A stretch of DNA of 64,000 nt from Cytophaga aurantiaca DSM 3654 (GTDB lineage: Bacteria; Bacteroidota; Bacteroidia; Cytophagales; Cytophagaceae). Below are positions 1 through 9,218 of this stretch, one piece after another. The translations under genes and the position numbers were made by a program. The stretch spans positions 1-64,000 of the forward strand of contig NZ_KB903621.1 of the NCBI RefSeq assembly GCF_000379725.1, given 5' to 3'. Position 1 is the first letter of the stretch. Each line of letters opens with the position of its first letter. Under the pieces are notes generated by a model. It was not told the DNA's origin and ran no database searches. It saw only the letters and a list, made by a program, of their open reading frames with translations.

Positions 1-1500
1 TTTTTCCATTGATACGTCGGTGCTGTTCCTCCGTTACCACCAACTGCTGTAAACGTTACACTTGCTCCTGCACAGATCGCTCCTGCCGGGGCTGCTGTGA
101 TCGTTACGGCCGGTGTTACAACTGTTGTTACTGTGATAACTACTGCATTTGAAGTTGCAGGGTTACCACTTGGACACGTTGCATTGCTTGTCAGAACTAC
201 TGTGTAGCTGTCGTTGTTTAATGCCGTTGTTGTTGTATACGTAGCATTTGTTGCTGACGCTATATTTGTACCGTTCTTTTTCCACTGATACGTTGGTGTT
301 GTTCCTCCGTTCGTAGGTGTTGCTGTAAACGTTACACTTGTTCCTGCACAGATCGTTGTACTTGGTGTTGCTATTGTTACACTAACAGGTAAGATCGGGT
401 TAACTGTCATCGTAATGCCTGTGCTTGTTGCTGTCAGTGGACTTGCACACAAGGCATTGCTCGTAAGTGTTACGGTATAAACATCAGCGTTTGCTGCTGT
501 CGTTGTTGTATATGTTGCATTTGTTGCTGACGCTATATTTGTACCATTCTTTTTCCATTGGTATGTTGGTGTTGTTCCTCCGTTTGTTGGCGTTGCAGTA
601 AACGTTACACTTGCTCCCGCACAGATTGCTCCGGTTGGGGATACTGCGATTGATACTGCAGGTACCAATACCGGATTAACTGTTGTTACGATTGCTGTGC
701 TTGTTGCTGTCAGTGGACTTGCACACAAGGCATTGCTTGTTAATGTTACTGTATAGCTATCGCCATTTGCAGCAGTTGTTGTTGTATATGTTGTGTTTGT
801 TTCTCCCGCTATTGCTACACCACCTTTTTTCCATTGGTATGTAGGTGTTGTTCCTCCATTCGTTGGCGTTGCCGTAAACGTAAGGCTTGCTCCTGCACAG
901 ATTGCTCCGGTTGGTGCTACTGCGATTGATACTGCAGGAACCAACACCGGGTTAACCGTCATCGTTATGCCTGTGCTTGTTGCCGTTGTTGGGCTTGCAC
1001 ACAATGCATTACTTGTTAGTACTACGGTATATACATCACCATTTGCTGCTGTTGTTGTTGTAAACGTTGCATTGGTTGCTGCTGCTATATTTGTACCGTT
1101 CTTTTTCCATTGGTATCCAGGTGTTGTTCCTCCGTTTGTTGGCGTTGCTGTAAATGTTACGCTTGTTCCTGCACAAATTGCTCCGGTTGGTGCTACTGCG
1201 ATTGATACTGCTGGAATCAACACCGGGTTAACCGTCATTACAATGGCTGAACTTGTTGCTGTTGTTGGACTTGCACACAATGCATTGCTCGTAAGTGTTA
1301 CTGTATAGCTATCGCTGTTCGCTGCAGTCGTTGTTGTATATGTTGCGTTTGTTGCGCCTGCTATTGCTACAGTATTCTTTTTCCATTGATACGTAGGTGT
1401 TGTTCCTCCGTTTGTTGGCGTTGCGGTAAACGTTACGCTTGCTCCTGCACAGATTGCTCCGGTTGGTGCTACTGCAATCGCTACACTTGGAACCAACGTT
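1..1500 (-). repeat. Tandem 273-bp Ig-like coding repeats
   Basis: At least five units of about 273 bp (91 residues) lie inside the giant secreted protein. The segment encoding YQWKK recurs near 1, 277, 549, 825, 1102 and 1376. Units are similar but not identical. They are a different family from the 228-bp units at 28-41 kb. Confidence 0.8.
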
Positions 1501-4460
1501 GGATTTACAACTACAACAACACTTGCCTCTGTATAACAGGATGCGTTTCCTGTATTACCATCTTCAACACGTAATACATAGGTACCCGCCCCAGTGGTTG
1601 GTCCGGTAATAGCTGTTGTGTTGCTCGGTACTGCTGTTGCTGTACCAACTGTAGGATTAGGCGATAAAGCACCGGTTGTTAACGGAACTGTTGTGCTTGC
1701 ACCGCTACCTGCTGTCTTGAACCAGGAATACGTAAACGCAGTGTTCAAAGGAGCCGCAGCAACCGTTACCGTACCGGATAAGGTCTGAGCTGTTCCCTGA
1801 CACAAACTTATTGGTGTACTCGCCGGTGCTGTAATAGCTACTGTAGTAGGTTTTGAACACGGACAGTTTGGTACTAATACAACTGCGACACGTGCGCATG
1901 GTGTAGTATTCGTAACATCAAATGTTACATTATATGGTATACCACCTTTTTTTCCGCCGCCGTTTGCTCCATTATTATTTGAAGAAGAAGTTCTTGATGT
2001 GGTAACACCATCAAATGTATCAACCATCGGGAATGTTAAATCATTTTCACATTGTCCCAAACTTATTCTTGCAAAATTACAACTTGTACCCGTAACAGTA
2101 CCCGTAACAGTTTTAAGAATTATAAAATAATTCGTATTTGCCGGAACAGGTGCGCTACCTGTTAAGGTTACTTGCTGATCTAATTTTTGAGGATCAGCTG
2201 CTGTTCTGGTTCTGGTAAAATTAACTGACAAAGATCCGTACACAACCGTTGGGTCTTCTACTAAACCTCCGGATCCGGCTTTTGCTCCAACTACCTGGAA
2301 AACGGTATTTCCGTTCATGGTACATCCCACATCCTGTAATTCCATTTCAACCATCATTTGCATTGACGTAATGGTAATTGCTTTGTCTGCATGATACCCT
2401 TGGTTATACACATTGCTTAATTGTGTAGTTAAAGAACCAGAACTATAATTCGTTTGTCCCTGGTAATTTGGAGAACATGTTTGAGTTTGTTTGAAAACCA
2501 ATCCAGAACCAACAGATGCTTTGCTGTAATAAACTGTTTTATTGCCTGAACCATCTGCTGTGATACTCGAAACATCTAGTGTTGTTAAGGCCGAACCAAC
2601 AGACGTACCTATATTTGTTCCTCCACTTGATCCTCCAGCATTCCACCAATTGTATTTTACAGTTGCAGGATCTGACGGGTCAGGTGTAAGTTGAACTTTT
2701 CCAACGTTTCCACAATATTCTTTCTTTATAATAGTTGGTTCAGGAATAATTGAAATTACAACATCCTCCGTTGCATCAGGATATACGTTACAACCTGCTT
2801 TTGTACCTATGTATTTTATTACTACCGTATATGTATCGGCTGCCGTAGCTGTATAGCTTAGATTAGCCGCCACAGAAGTTAATCCTGTTTTAACTATGTT
2901 AGCTGCAGTAACGGCACCTTTGTACCAAGTAATTTGATAACTAGCCCCAAGGCCTGTATTAGGTACAAAACCAGAATTTAATACCAAAGAAAATGTTGGA
3001 CAAACTTTAGTGTCACCCGGGGTTAAATTAACGGTTGGTGCAGGGTCCCTAACACTACATCCACTAGGAGGATTGATCAATGTTGCATATGCCTGGCTGG
3101 TTGTGTTACCAATTCCCAGCTGGCCTAACGTATTACAACCCCAAGCATATAAATCATTGCTTGCAGTACCATAAAAACCCCATGTATCCCCTCTATTTAT
3201 TAACGTAACATTATTATGAACAAGTCCAGGAGCATATTGAATATAACTAGGCTTAATACCAGCTGTACCATTCGTAGCACCAGTACCTGTCATACCACCA
3301 TTTGCACAATTCGATCCGTTACCTCCCCATGAAACTGGCTTTCCATCTATTGATACAGCCATTCCATAACCCTGGCCACCACCGATTGCTTTTGCTAACA
3401 AATAAGTACCATCATTACTTGCACCTGTTGTATTACCTGCTATTACTCTTGCAGGAATAGAGCTTGTTGTATTTATTGTTGTATTACCTGTTGCATTATT
3501 CCATCCACCGTTACCCCACGTCCAAACATAGCCATTAACATCTAATGCAATACCAAATACGTCACCCGCCTGAAGCTGAGAGATATTATTCATCTGTGTT
3601 CCATCTCCATAAATAACCGGTTTTGCATAGCTACTTTGAACGAAGCCGCCTGCACCAGTATTTGGATTCGAAGTACCATTAGCATCTCTTCCCAAAGTTC
3701 CGTTTAATCCAAATCCCCATGAATACACTGTACCAACACCATCGCCATCCGGATCTACCAATGCATATGCAACGTTATCACCGGCAAAAATTTGAGTTAC
3801 ACCCGTTAAAGGTGTACCTGCAGCAGTAAGAACATAATTAGCTGTATACTGATCTGTTGTTACACCAGGACCCTGACCTAACTGACCAGATTGGGCAGGT
3901 GTACCATCAGAAGCTGTAGAAGTACCTGTATTTCCACCCCAAGAAACCAATCTTCCATCCTGCAAAATTGCAAATGAATTTACTGTTCCTGAATATACTA
4001 CAGCAGCATTAATCAAATAGTTTGTTCCGGCTTGTCTGTTTGTTGTTGAAACTGCAGCATTTGCTATAACTCGTGTAGGTATAGTAACTATCCCACCTGC
4101 AGTACCTATACCAATCTGACCTTGACCATTAACACCCCATGCCCAAACATCACCTGCACAAGCCAATGCAACAAAGTGTGATCCGGAACCAGAGTTTATT
4201 TGCTTGATATCTGGTGCAGAAGCAACACCATTAAATACTGTAATTGCGGTTGGTGTTGTGACAGTACCTCCTGGGTTAGGACTTAATCCTAATTGATTCC
4301 CGGTATTATCTCCCCAAACAAATGCTGTTTTGTTTTCACAAACGAAACTTGATACGGTATTTCCTCCGGAAATAACCAAATCTTTTTGTGCATTAGCAAA
4401 AAATGAACTAATGGTACACAAAACAAGTAGCAACCAATTACGGCCTTTTGATTTTAACAT
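1..4460 (-). CDS. Giant secreted RCC1-like/Ig-like repeat protein (partial, 3' end outside window)
   Basis: The reading frame is open from the ATG at 4460 to the left edge, about 1486 codons without a stop. The N-terminus is a signal peptide with a hydrophobic core and a likely cut after SFFANA. Residues about 30-465 carry RCC1/BNR-like propeller repeats, seen as recurring VWGDNTGNQLGL and YAWGCNTLGQLGIG motifs. Residues about 470-960 are mixed Ig/adhesin-like segments. From about residue 990 to the edge there are 91-residue Ig/PKD-like units (about 273 bp each), each with the GAICAG...SNALC cysteine pair and a TPTYQWKK strand. The architecture resembles large T9SS-exported surface proteins of gliding Bacteroidota (SprB-like), but the expected C-terminal sorting domain would lie outside the window. 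The role is inferred as a surface adhesin or binding protein. No Shine-Dalgarno sequence precedes the start. Confidence 0.85.
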   Translation of the reverse strand, partial: MLKSKGRNWLLLVLCTISSFFANAQKDLVISGGNTVSSFVCENKTAFVWGDNTGNQLGLSPNPGGTVTTPTAITVFNGVASAPDIKQINSGSGSHFVALACAGDVWAWGVNGQGQIGIGTAGGIVTIPTRVIANAAVSTTNRQAGTNYLINAAVVYSGTVNSFAILQDGRLVSWGGNTGTSTASDGTPAQSGQLGQGPGVTTDQYTANYVLTAAGTPLTGVTQIFAGDNVAYALVDPDGDGVGTVYSWGFGLNGTLGRDANGTSNPNTGAGGFVQSSYAKPVIYGDGTQMNNISQLQAGDVFGIALDVNGYVWTWGNGGWNNATGNTTINTTSSIPARVIAGNTTGASNDGTYLLAKAIGGGQGYGMAVSIDGKPVSWGGNGSNCANGGMTGTGATNGTAGIKPSYIQYAPGLVHNNVTLINRGDTWGFYGTASNDLYAWGCNTLGQLGIGNTTSQAYATLINPPSGCSVRDPAPTVNLTPGDTKVCPTFSLVLNSGFVPNTGLGASYQITWYKGAVTAANIVKTGLTSVAANLSYTATAADTYTVVIKYIGTKAGCNVYPDATEDVVISIIPEPTIIKKEYCGNVGKVQLTPDPSDPATVKYNWWNAGGSSGGTNIGTSVGSALTTLDVSSITADGSGNKTVYYSKASVGSGLVFKQTQTCSPNYQGQTNYSSGSLTTQLSNVYNQGYHADKAITITSMQMMVEMELQDVGCTMNGNTVFQVVGAKAGSGGLVEDPTVVYGSLSVNFTRTRTAADPQKLDQQVTLTGSAPVPANTNYFIILKTVTGTVTGTSCNFARISLGQCENDLTFPMVDTFDGVTTSRTSSSNNNGANGGGKKGGIPYNVTFDVTNTTPCARVAVVLVPNCPCSKPTTVAITAPASTPISLCQGTAQTLSGTVTVAAAPLNTAFTYSWFKTAGSGASTTVPLTTGALSPNPTVGTATAVPSNTTAITGPTTGAGTYVLRVEDGNTGNASCYTEASVVVVVNPTLVPSVAIAVAPTGAICAGASVTFTATPTNGGTTPTYQWKKNTVAIAGATNATYTTTTAANSDSYTVTLTSNALCASPTTATSSAIVMTVNPVLIPAVSIAVAPTGAICAGTSVTFTATPTNGGTTPGYQWKKNGTNIAAATNATFTTTTAANGDVYTVVLTSNALCASPTTATSTGITMTVNPVLVPAVSIAVAPTGAICAGASLTFTATPTNGGTTPTYQWKKGGVAIAGETNTTYTTTTAANGDSYTVTLTSNALCASPLTATSTAIVTTVNPVLVPAVSIAVSPTGAICAGASVTFTATPTNGGTTPTYQWKKNGTNIASATNATYTTTTAANADVYTVTLTSNALCASPLTATSTGITMTVNPILPVSVTIATPSTTICAGTSVTFTATPTNGGTTPTYQWKKNGTNIASATNATYTTTTALNNDSYTVVLTSNATCPSGNPATSNAVVITVTTVVTPAVTITAAPAGAICAGASVTFTAVGGNGGTAPTYQWK

Positions 4461-4826
4461 AAGATAAATCAATTTTAATTTTTACTAAATACCAAATTCT
4501 CTCACGCAATAAAGAACTATGGTATTTAACCACGAATTTACACTAATTTTTGCGGATTTTAATATGTGCATAAAAAAAGTTGCAATTTTATTTTGCTTAT
4601 TTTATGAACGAATTGTACTTCCGCAAGAATATAACACTCGTATATACTACTTGTTATACAAAAGGTAACACCGGAAAAACAAAATAATTACAATTAATCC
4701 ACCTTTAAATACTATTTATTGCTATATGAAAAAATAAAATTCTAAAAATCAAATACTTGCAAAATTTGTATTCTCAAAAATAAAGTTAACGTTTTAATTA
4801 ATAGAATATTGTACTTAGCAACGAAT
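4461..4826. other. AT-rich spacer without a gene
   Basis: This 366-bp spacer lies between the start of the giant secreted protein and the stop of the helicase, both on the minus strand. It is very AT-rich and has stops in all frames. It should hold the promoter of the giant gene, but I found no convincing -7/-33 pair close to the start and no strong terminator hairpin for the helicase. Confidence 0.5.
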
Positions 4827-7058
4827 TCATTGATTTGAATTATTCGATAGTTTATAAAATTCTAACGCTGCTTTTATTTGCCCATAAGAAATTGTGTCTT
4901 CCAGACGCTCTTTAATTGTTTTTGAAGACAAAGGGCCAATCTCATCAATTACTGCTGTAATCTTCTTCTGTGTTTCAGGATCAAGCAATTGTTCAATATG
5001 TACTTCTCCGGTTACAAGAAAAGAACATAAATGACCTTCAATTGTACTCAGTGAGAAATTTCGTTCCTGAGCAATTTCCTGCAAGGATTTACCCTTTTGA
5101 AACATCTCTAAACTGATCCGGTGACTTTCGCCCTTTTTAGGTTTTTCAGTTTTAGTTTCCTCACTATGTATCTCTTCCTGTATTTTAGGTTTCTCTTGCT
5201 TCAGCAATATAGAAACATCTGTGCCGGCCAATAAACCTTCGGCATATAGTTTTGCCTGCTCAATGTTTGCATGGTGCCGTTTTATAACGCGCAAAATTAA
5301 CTGCACATCCTTTACATATTTTTTTGTTTTCTTTTTCGGGATCATCACTTTAATGTGCTCATCCAACGGATCAATACATTCTGTTTGCAATCGATTCCCA
5401 AAATAGTTTGCTGCATTCGTTACGCGCTGATGCAAATGCGTATATCCTTCTTTTTCTACAGTAGGAAGAATACGGTCTAATTCTCCGATAAATTTCAGTC
5501 CGACTTTATGCAGGTCTGAAAGACAAGTGTGTACCGCTTTCAAACAATCAACGGCTAATTGCTGATCGGAAATTTGTCGCTCGCCTGCATACATGTATTG
5601 TTCATAGCTTTCGTGCACTAAGTCGTCAAACTGAAATGCCTTTTTCAAAGACAAGGCTAAAAATTTTTGCTGCTGAACTTTAAGATAGCTTCCTAATTCA
5701 TTAACCGGATGTGAAGCTTGTAGGTATTTTAAAATACGTTCGTCAACACGAATGCTGTGTGGCGAGATCTTAGAATATAACACCAACTCCTTTGTTGATG
5801 TTAACCTACTCAAGGCAACATATACTTGTCCGGCTGCAAAGGAATCACCTGCATCTACAATAGCCCGATCAAATGTTAAACCCTGACTCTTATGGATCGT
5901 AATTGCCCAGGCCAGTCGAAGAGGAAATTGAACAAACGAACCAAGTTCTTCTTCTTCAATTTTGTCTTGTTCTTTATTTGCCTGATACCGGATATTTTTC
6001 CATGTTTCACGCTCAACCTTCATTTCATCTGCACCTGAAACAGGTTTCACCATAATGTATTCGTCTGCCAGTTCTGTTACAACAGCAAGCATGCCATTAT
6101 AAAATTTACGGTTATCTCCTTTGTCATTTTTAATGAACATCACTTGTGCATCCACTTTCAAATGCAATTGCAATTCAACCGGATAGCTCCGTTCGTTGAA
6201 GTCGCCTGTTACGAACGCTTTATATTTTTTCTCTTCTGTTTTTAACTGATTCAATTGGAAACGATTAATCGTTTCAGCTTTATCGTTGTGCGTAGTTAAC
6301 GTGATGTATGCCTCGCCTGGTGCCGGACGGAACGTAGGCTTAAAGTATGTATTTAAATGTTCTAAGTCTGAAGGATGTACTGCATTGGTACGGATACGGT
6401 TTAGTATATCCAAAAATATTCCATCCTTTTGTCTGTATGTTTTTTGCAATTCAATCACTAACGGGTTGAGTGCACGTAATGCCTGCGCTTCGAAAAAGAA
6501 CGGGCTATCGTAATACAATTGCATCACATTCCACTCTTCGTTTCTAACTACCGGCGGCAATTGATATAAGTCGCCAATGAATACCATCTGCAATCCGCCA
6601 AATGGATTTTCATTGCCTCTGTAATGTCTTAAAATTGTATCGATTGCATCCAGCAAATCAGCCCGCACCATAGACACTTCATCAATGATCAACACTTCCA
6701 GTTCTTTAATCACATCAATCTTAGCTGCGCTCAAATGCGTTGTTGTAAATAAAGATTTCTGATCACAAAAGTTTTGCTCTTGCTGAAAAGATTGACTTGA
6801 AGTTGTTGGTAAAAACGGTTTGAAGGGTAATTGAAAAAGTGAATGCAGGGTCACACCACCCGCATGAATTGCTGCTACACCTGTAGGTGCAGCTACAGCA
6901 AGTTTCTTAGGTGTGTGTTCACGTAATTGTTTTAAAAAAGTAGTCTTACCTGTACCTGCTTTTCCTGTTACAAAAACAGATTTGGCAGTATGTGCCACAA
7001 ATTGACAGGCCATATCAAATGGCAGATTGATGTCCGAATGTTCGATGGCAGAACTCAT
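4827..7058 (-). CDS. Pif1-like superfamily 1 DNA helicase with C-terminal HTH-type domain
   Basis: This is a 743-residue ATP-dependent helicase. Walker A is GKAGTGKTT at residues 32-40 and Walker B is IIDEVSM around 124-130. Later motifs include the GDLYQLPPV segment, WAITIHKSQGLTFD and VYVALSRLTS, typical of the Pif1/RecD-like group. Residues about 640-735, after a charged linker rich in Lys and Glu, resemble the HTH_40 (helicase C-terminal, RQC-like) domain with the SLQEIAQERNFSLSTIEGHL segment. Bacteroidota often carry this fusion. The likely role is unwinding of structured DNA or forked substrates, which is family knowledge and not shown here. The gene stands alone. The downstream spacer is on the left, and a repeat-rich 317-bp spacer lies upstream. 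Confidence 0.88.
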   Translation of the reverse strand: MSSAIEHSDINLPFDMACQFVAHTAKSVFVTGKAGTGKTTFLKQLREHTPKKLAVAAPTGVAAIHAGGVTLHSLFQLPFKPFLPTTSSQSFQQEQNFCDQKSLFTTTHLSAAKIDVIKELEVLIIDEVSMVRADLLDAIDTILRHYRGNENPFGGLQMVFIGDLYQLPPVVRNEEWNVMQLYYDSPFFFEAQALRALNPLVIELQKTYRQKDGIFLDILNRIRTNAVHPSDLEHLNTYFKPTFRPAPGEAYITLTTHNDKAETINRFQLNQLKTEEKKYKAFVTGDFNERSYPVELQLHLKVDAQVMFIKNDKGDNRKFYNGMLAVVTELADEYIMVKPVSGADEMKVERETWKNIRYQANKEQDKIEEEELGSFVQFPLRLAWAITIHKSQGLTFDRAIVDAGDSFAAGQVYVALSRLTSTKELVLYSKISPHSIRVDERILKYLQASHPVNELGSYLKVQQQKFLALSLKKAFQFDDLVHESYEQYMYAGERQISDQQLAVDCLKAVHTCLSDLHKVGLKFIGELDRILPTVEKEGYTHLHQRVTNAANYFGNRLQTECIDPLDEHIKVMIPKKKTKKYVKDVQLILRVIKRHHANIEQAKLYAEGLLAGTDVSILLKQEKPKIQEEIHSEETKTEKPKKGESHRISLEMFQKGKSLQEIAQERNFSLSTIEGHLCSFLVTGEVHIEQLLDPETQKKITAVIDEIGPLSSKTIKERLEDTISYGQIKAALEFYKLSNNSNQ

Positions 7059-7094
7059 GAAATAGTTTCGAATGAAAAGTAAAGGTAATGAAAT

Positions 7095-7127
7095 TAGTTT
7101 CCAGGTGCTAGGTACTAGTTGCCAGAT
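7095..7127 (+). repeat. 33-bp heptad (TAG) element, copy 1
   Basis: Four heptamers of the TAGKTNC type followed by CAGAT. It lies directly upstream of the helicase start (5' side), on the plus strand, and is followed two bases later by copy 2. Confidence 0.7.
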
Positions 7128-7129
7128 GT

Positions 7130-7162
7130 TAGTTATCAGCCACCAGTTTTCAGGTACTAGAC
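7130..7162 (+). repeat. 33-bp heptad (TAG) element, copy 2
   Basis: Four degenerate heptamers, three beginning CAG, followed by TAGAC. It points toward copies 3 and 4 across a 143-bp spacer that contains the strong hairpin at 7258-7303. Confidence 0.65.
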
Positions 7163-7257
7163 AAATTATTTAACAAATGATAAACTAGTTCCGAATTGTT
7201 CGGCACTACTGCGAGTTGCAAGTTTATTCGTTGCAGAGGTAAAGATTTAATAAGCTT

Positions 7258-7303
7258 TTAAACAAACAAGTCCTGTGATCTCTCACAGGACTTGTTTGTT
7301 TAA
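7258..7303 (-). terminator. Strong hairpin terminator after the FKBP operon
   Basis: A perfect 21-bp stem (7258-7278 paired with 7283-7303) with a TCTC loop. The stem base is AT-rich and the top is GC-rich. It lies about 75 bp beyond the stop of the last FKBP gene, so it probably ends the minus-strand operon. Confidence 0.75.
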
Positions 7304-7305
7304 CC

Positions 7306-7338
7306 ATCTAGTTACTAGTTCCTAGTAACTATAAACTT
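7306..7338 (-). repeat. 33-bp heptad (TAG) element, copy 4
   Basis: Read on the minus strand it has four heptamers (the first is the variant AAGTTTA) followed by TAGAT. It sits between copy 3 and the terminator hairpin. Confidence 0.6.
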
Positions 7339-7345
7339 TTTCTTA

Positions 7346-7378
7346 GTCTGGCAACTAGTGCCTAGTAACTAAAAACTA
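7346..7378 (-). repeat. 33-bp heptad (TAG) element, copy 3, overlaps FKBP stop codon
   Basis: Read on the minus strand, four heptamers are followed by CAGAC. Its first triplet, TAG at 7378-7376, is the stop codon of the adjacent FKBP gene. Confidence 0.75.
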
Positions 7379-8281
7379 CTTAATGTCTAACAACTCAACT
7401 TCAAAAATTAAAATTGAATTGGGAGGAATTGTGCCTGCGCGCTGCGAACCATATCCGCGATATGATGGAATATATAAAATTCCCTTTTCGCCTTTATGCA
7501 TCAATGGAATGCCTTCGTCCCAGCCTTCGATCACATAACCTTTGCCAAGAATAAAATCAAATGGTGTTCCGCTATCTCTTGAACTGTCGAAGATTTCTCC
7601 ATTCAAGAGATATCCTGTGTAATGCACGATAACTTTGTTGCCCTTTTTAGGATAAGCACCAGGACCTTCCTGTACAACCTGATAGTAAACGCCTGTTGCT
7701 GTATCAAGCTTTGCAGGAATGTTGTTGTTCTTAATATATGCAGCCAATACCGCATCTTCATCTTCTTTTGCTTTCTTTGCCATAATTACCTGTTCTTGAT
7801 TATACTCTTGCATTGTCATCACGTCGTGCATTTTTACTTCGAAACGAAGAAAGCTTCCTTTCGCAATGTATGCGGGCATTTCAGCACCTATACCATATTT
7901 AAATAATGTATCGGCAGAAAGCCAGAATGCGCAGCTGTCTCCTTTAGAAAGCATGGCAAGACACTCTTCAAAAGCACCAGGATATTTAGGCTTTTGAATC
8001 GTAGTGATTACCATGGTTTTTTCCGCTATGGTATTGCGTAAAATTGAATCTTTGCTGTTAAACAATTTAAAGTCCAGTTTTACTACCTCTCCCACACTTC
8101 CGGTTTTTCCGGGAATATCTTGTCTGAATTTATACGCCAAACCTGAAGGCGCATAAGCAACATCTTTTTCTCCAAACAACGCATACTTGCTTTTGCTCTT
8201 TTCCTTTTTTCCTTTTTGAGCTACGGCATGCTGGATACTGCCTATGCAGATCAATACAATTAATAAGAATATTCTATTCAT
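7376..8281 (-). CDS. FKBP-type peptidyl-prolyl cis-trans isomerase, secreted (fourth FKBP in operon)
   Basis: This 301-residue protein has a signal peptide (hydrophobic residues 4-21, likely cut after AVA). Residues about 205-301 form a complete FKBP domain: VIVHYTGYLLNGEIFDSS, the VIEGWDEG active-site strand, the YIPSYRGYG loop and a terminal FEVELLDI strand. The N-terminal half is the divergent FKBP-like region shared with the three genes upstream. It is the last gene of the operon, 6 bp after its neighbour. Its stop codon TAG is the first triplet of a 33-bp heptad element, and a strong terminator follows. The role is periplasmic or outer-membrane protein folding, inferred from family and signal peptide. 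Confidence 0.9.
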   Translation of the reverse strand: MNRIFLLIVLICIGSIQHAVAQKGKKEKSKSKYALFGEKDVAYAPSGLAYKFRQDIPGKTGSVGEVVKLDFKLFNSKDSILRNTIAEKTMVITTIQKPKYPGAFEECLAMLSKGDSCAFWLSADTLFKYGIGAEMPAYIAKGSFLRFEVKMHDVMTMQEYNQEQVIMAKKAKEDEDAVLAAYIKNNNIPAKLDTATGVYYQVVQEGPGAYPKKGNKVIVHYTGYLLNGEIFDSSRDSGTPFDFILGKGYVIEGWDEGIPLMHKGEKGILYIPSYRGYGSQRAGTIPPNSILIFEVELLDIK

Positions 8282-8287
8282 ATACTA

Positions 8288-9211
8288 TTATTCTTTTTTT
8301 ATATCTACTTCAAATAATAAAGGTGCATTTGGAGGAATTACATTGGCGGCTCCTCGATTTCCATATGCTGAACCGGACGGTATAAGTATTAACGCCTTTT
8401 CGCCTAATCTTAGTCTTTGAAAAGCATAATCCCAACCTTTAATAACTTCACCAATACCTACTGTGAATTCAAAATAATCATGGGTTGACTGATCGAAAAC
8501 TACTCCTTCAATCAGAAGTTTTCCAATATACTTTGTCTCAACAATTTCTCCTTTAACAATATACGGTAATTTTTTGGAGCTTTTTTTAAGTTTTACAATA
8601 TACACGCCACCTTCTATTGCTTCGCCTTTTAATTTATGATCGGTCAGATATTTTTGTATCTGGATACTATCTTTCTGATATGCCTCTTCTTCGGCAATCC
8701 TTTCCGCCCTTTGCTCTGCCTTTTGTATCGCCATTACTGAATCAACAAAATGTTTTGAATAGACTTTACTCATTCTTACGACCATGTAAATCATGCTGCC
8801 CGTTGGAACGTATGAAGGAGTTTCTCTCTGAAATGTATTGGTATATAATGAATCTGCATTCAGCACAAATATTGCACTGTCGCCTTCGGTAAGTAACCAC
8901 AGTCCTTCTTCGATACCTGGCTTGTGCACGACTTCAGGTGTCGGTATTCCAACCGGATTTCCATCCGAAAATTGATTATCAAAAATAGAATCTTTGATGG
9001 ATCGTATATCAAACCAAAATGTAATGTATCCTCCTTTTTCCGGATAGATTCCACCAACAGAATCTTTTATGATTTTATATTGTAATCCGGAAGAAGTGAT
9101 TAAAAATCCGGACGCTCCAAAATCCTTTGTTGCCGGTATAGTTTTATTCTGCGCATTCAAAACAAAATTGCAAGTGCAGAATAAAAGACCAAAAATGAAT
9201 AGTTGTTTCAT
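8288..9211 (-). CDS. FKBP-type peptidyl-prolyl isomerase, secreted (third FKBP in operon)
   Basis: This 307-residue protein has a signal peptide that is nearly identical to that of the gene upstream (MKQLFIFGLLFC...), which points to recent tandem duplication. Residues about 205-307 form the FKBP domain with VIKGWDYAFQRL in place of the usual GWDEG and a closing PPNAPLLFEVDIKK strand. Replacement of the DEG triplet by DYA next to the active-site Trp may lower isomerase activity, so this copy could act mainly as a chaperone. That is inference. Seven bases separate it from the preceding gene, so it is co-transcribed. Confidence 0.88.
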   Translation of the reverse strand: MKQLFIFGLLFCTCNFVLNAQNKTIPATKDFGASGFLITSSGLQYKIIKDSVGGIYPEKGGYITFWFDIRSIKDSIFDNQFSDGNPVGIPTPEVVHKPGIEEGLWLLTEGDSAIFVLNADSLYTNTFQRETPSYVPTGSMIYMVVRMSKVYSKHFVDSVMAIQKAEQRAERIAEEEAYQKDSIQIQKYLTDHKLKGEAIEGGVYIVKLKKSSKKLPYIVKGEIVETKYIGKLLIEGVVFDQSTHDYFEFTVGIGEVIKGWDYAFQRLRLGEKALILIPSGSAYGNRGAANVIPPNAPLLFEVDIKKE

Positions 9212-9218
9212 TCAAATT

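Noticed and set aside
793-1899. Plus- and minus-strand open frames of 60-170 codons opposite the giant secreted gene
   Set aside because: They arise from the low-complexity repeats of the real minus-strand gene, have no signal or family motif, and repeat with its 273-bp period.
7095-7378. Insertion sequence or transposon remnant for the repeat-rich spacer
   Set aside because: No transposase fragment is present, and the repeats are 33-bp heptad units found at several other loci.
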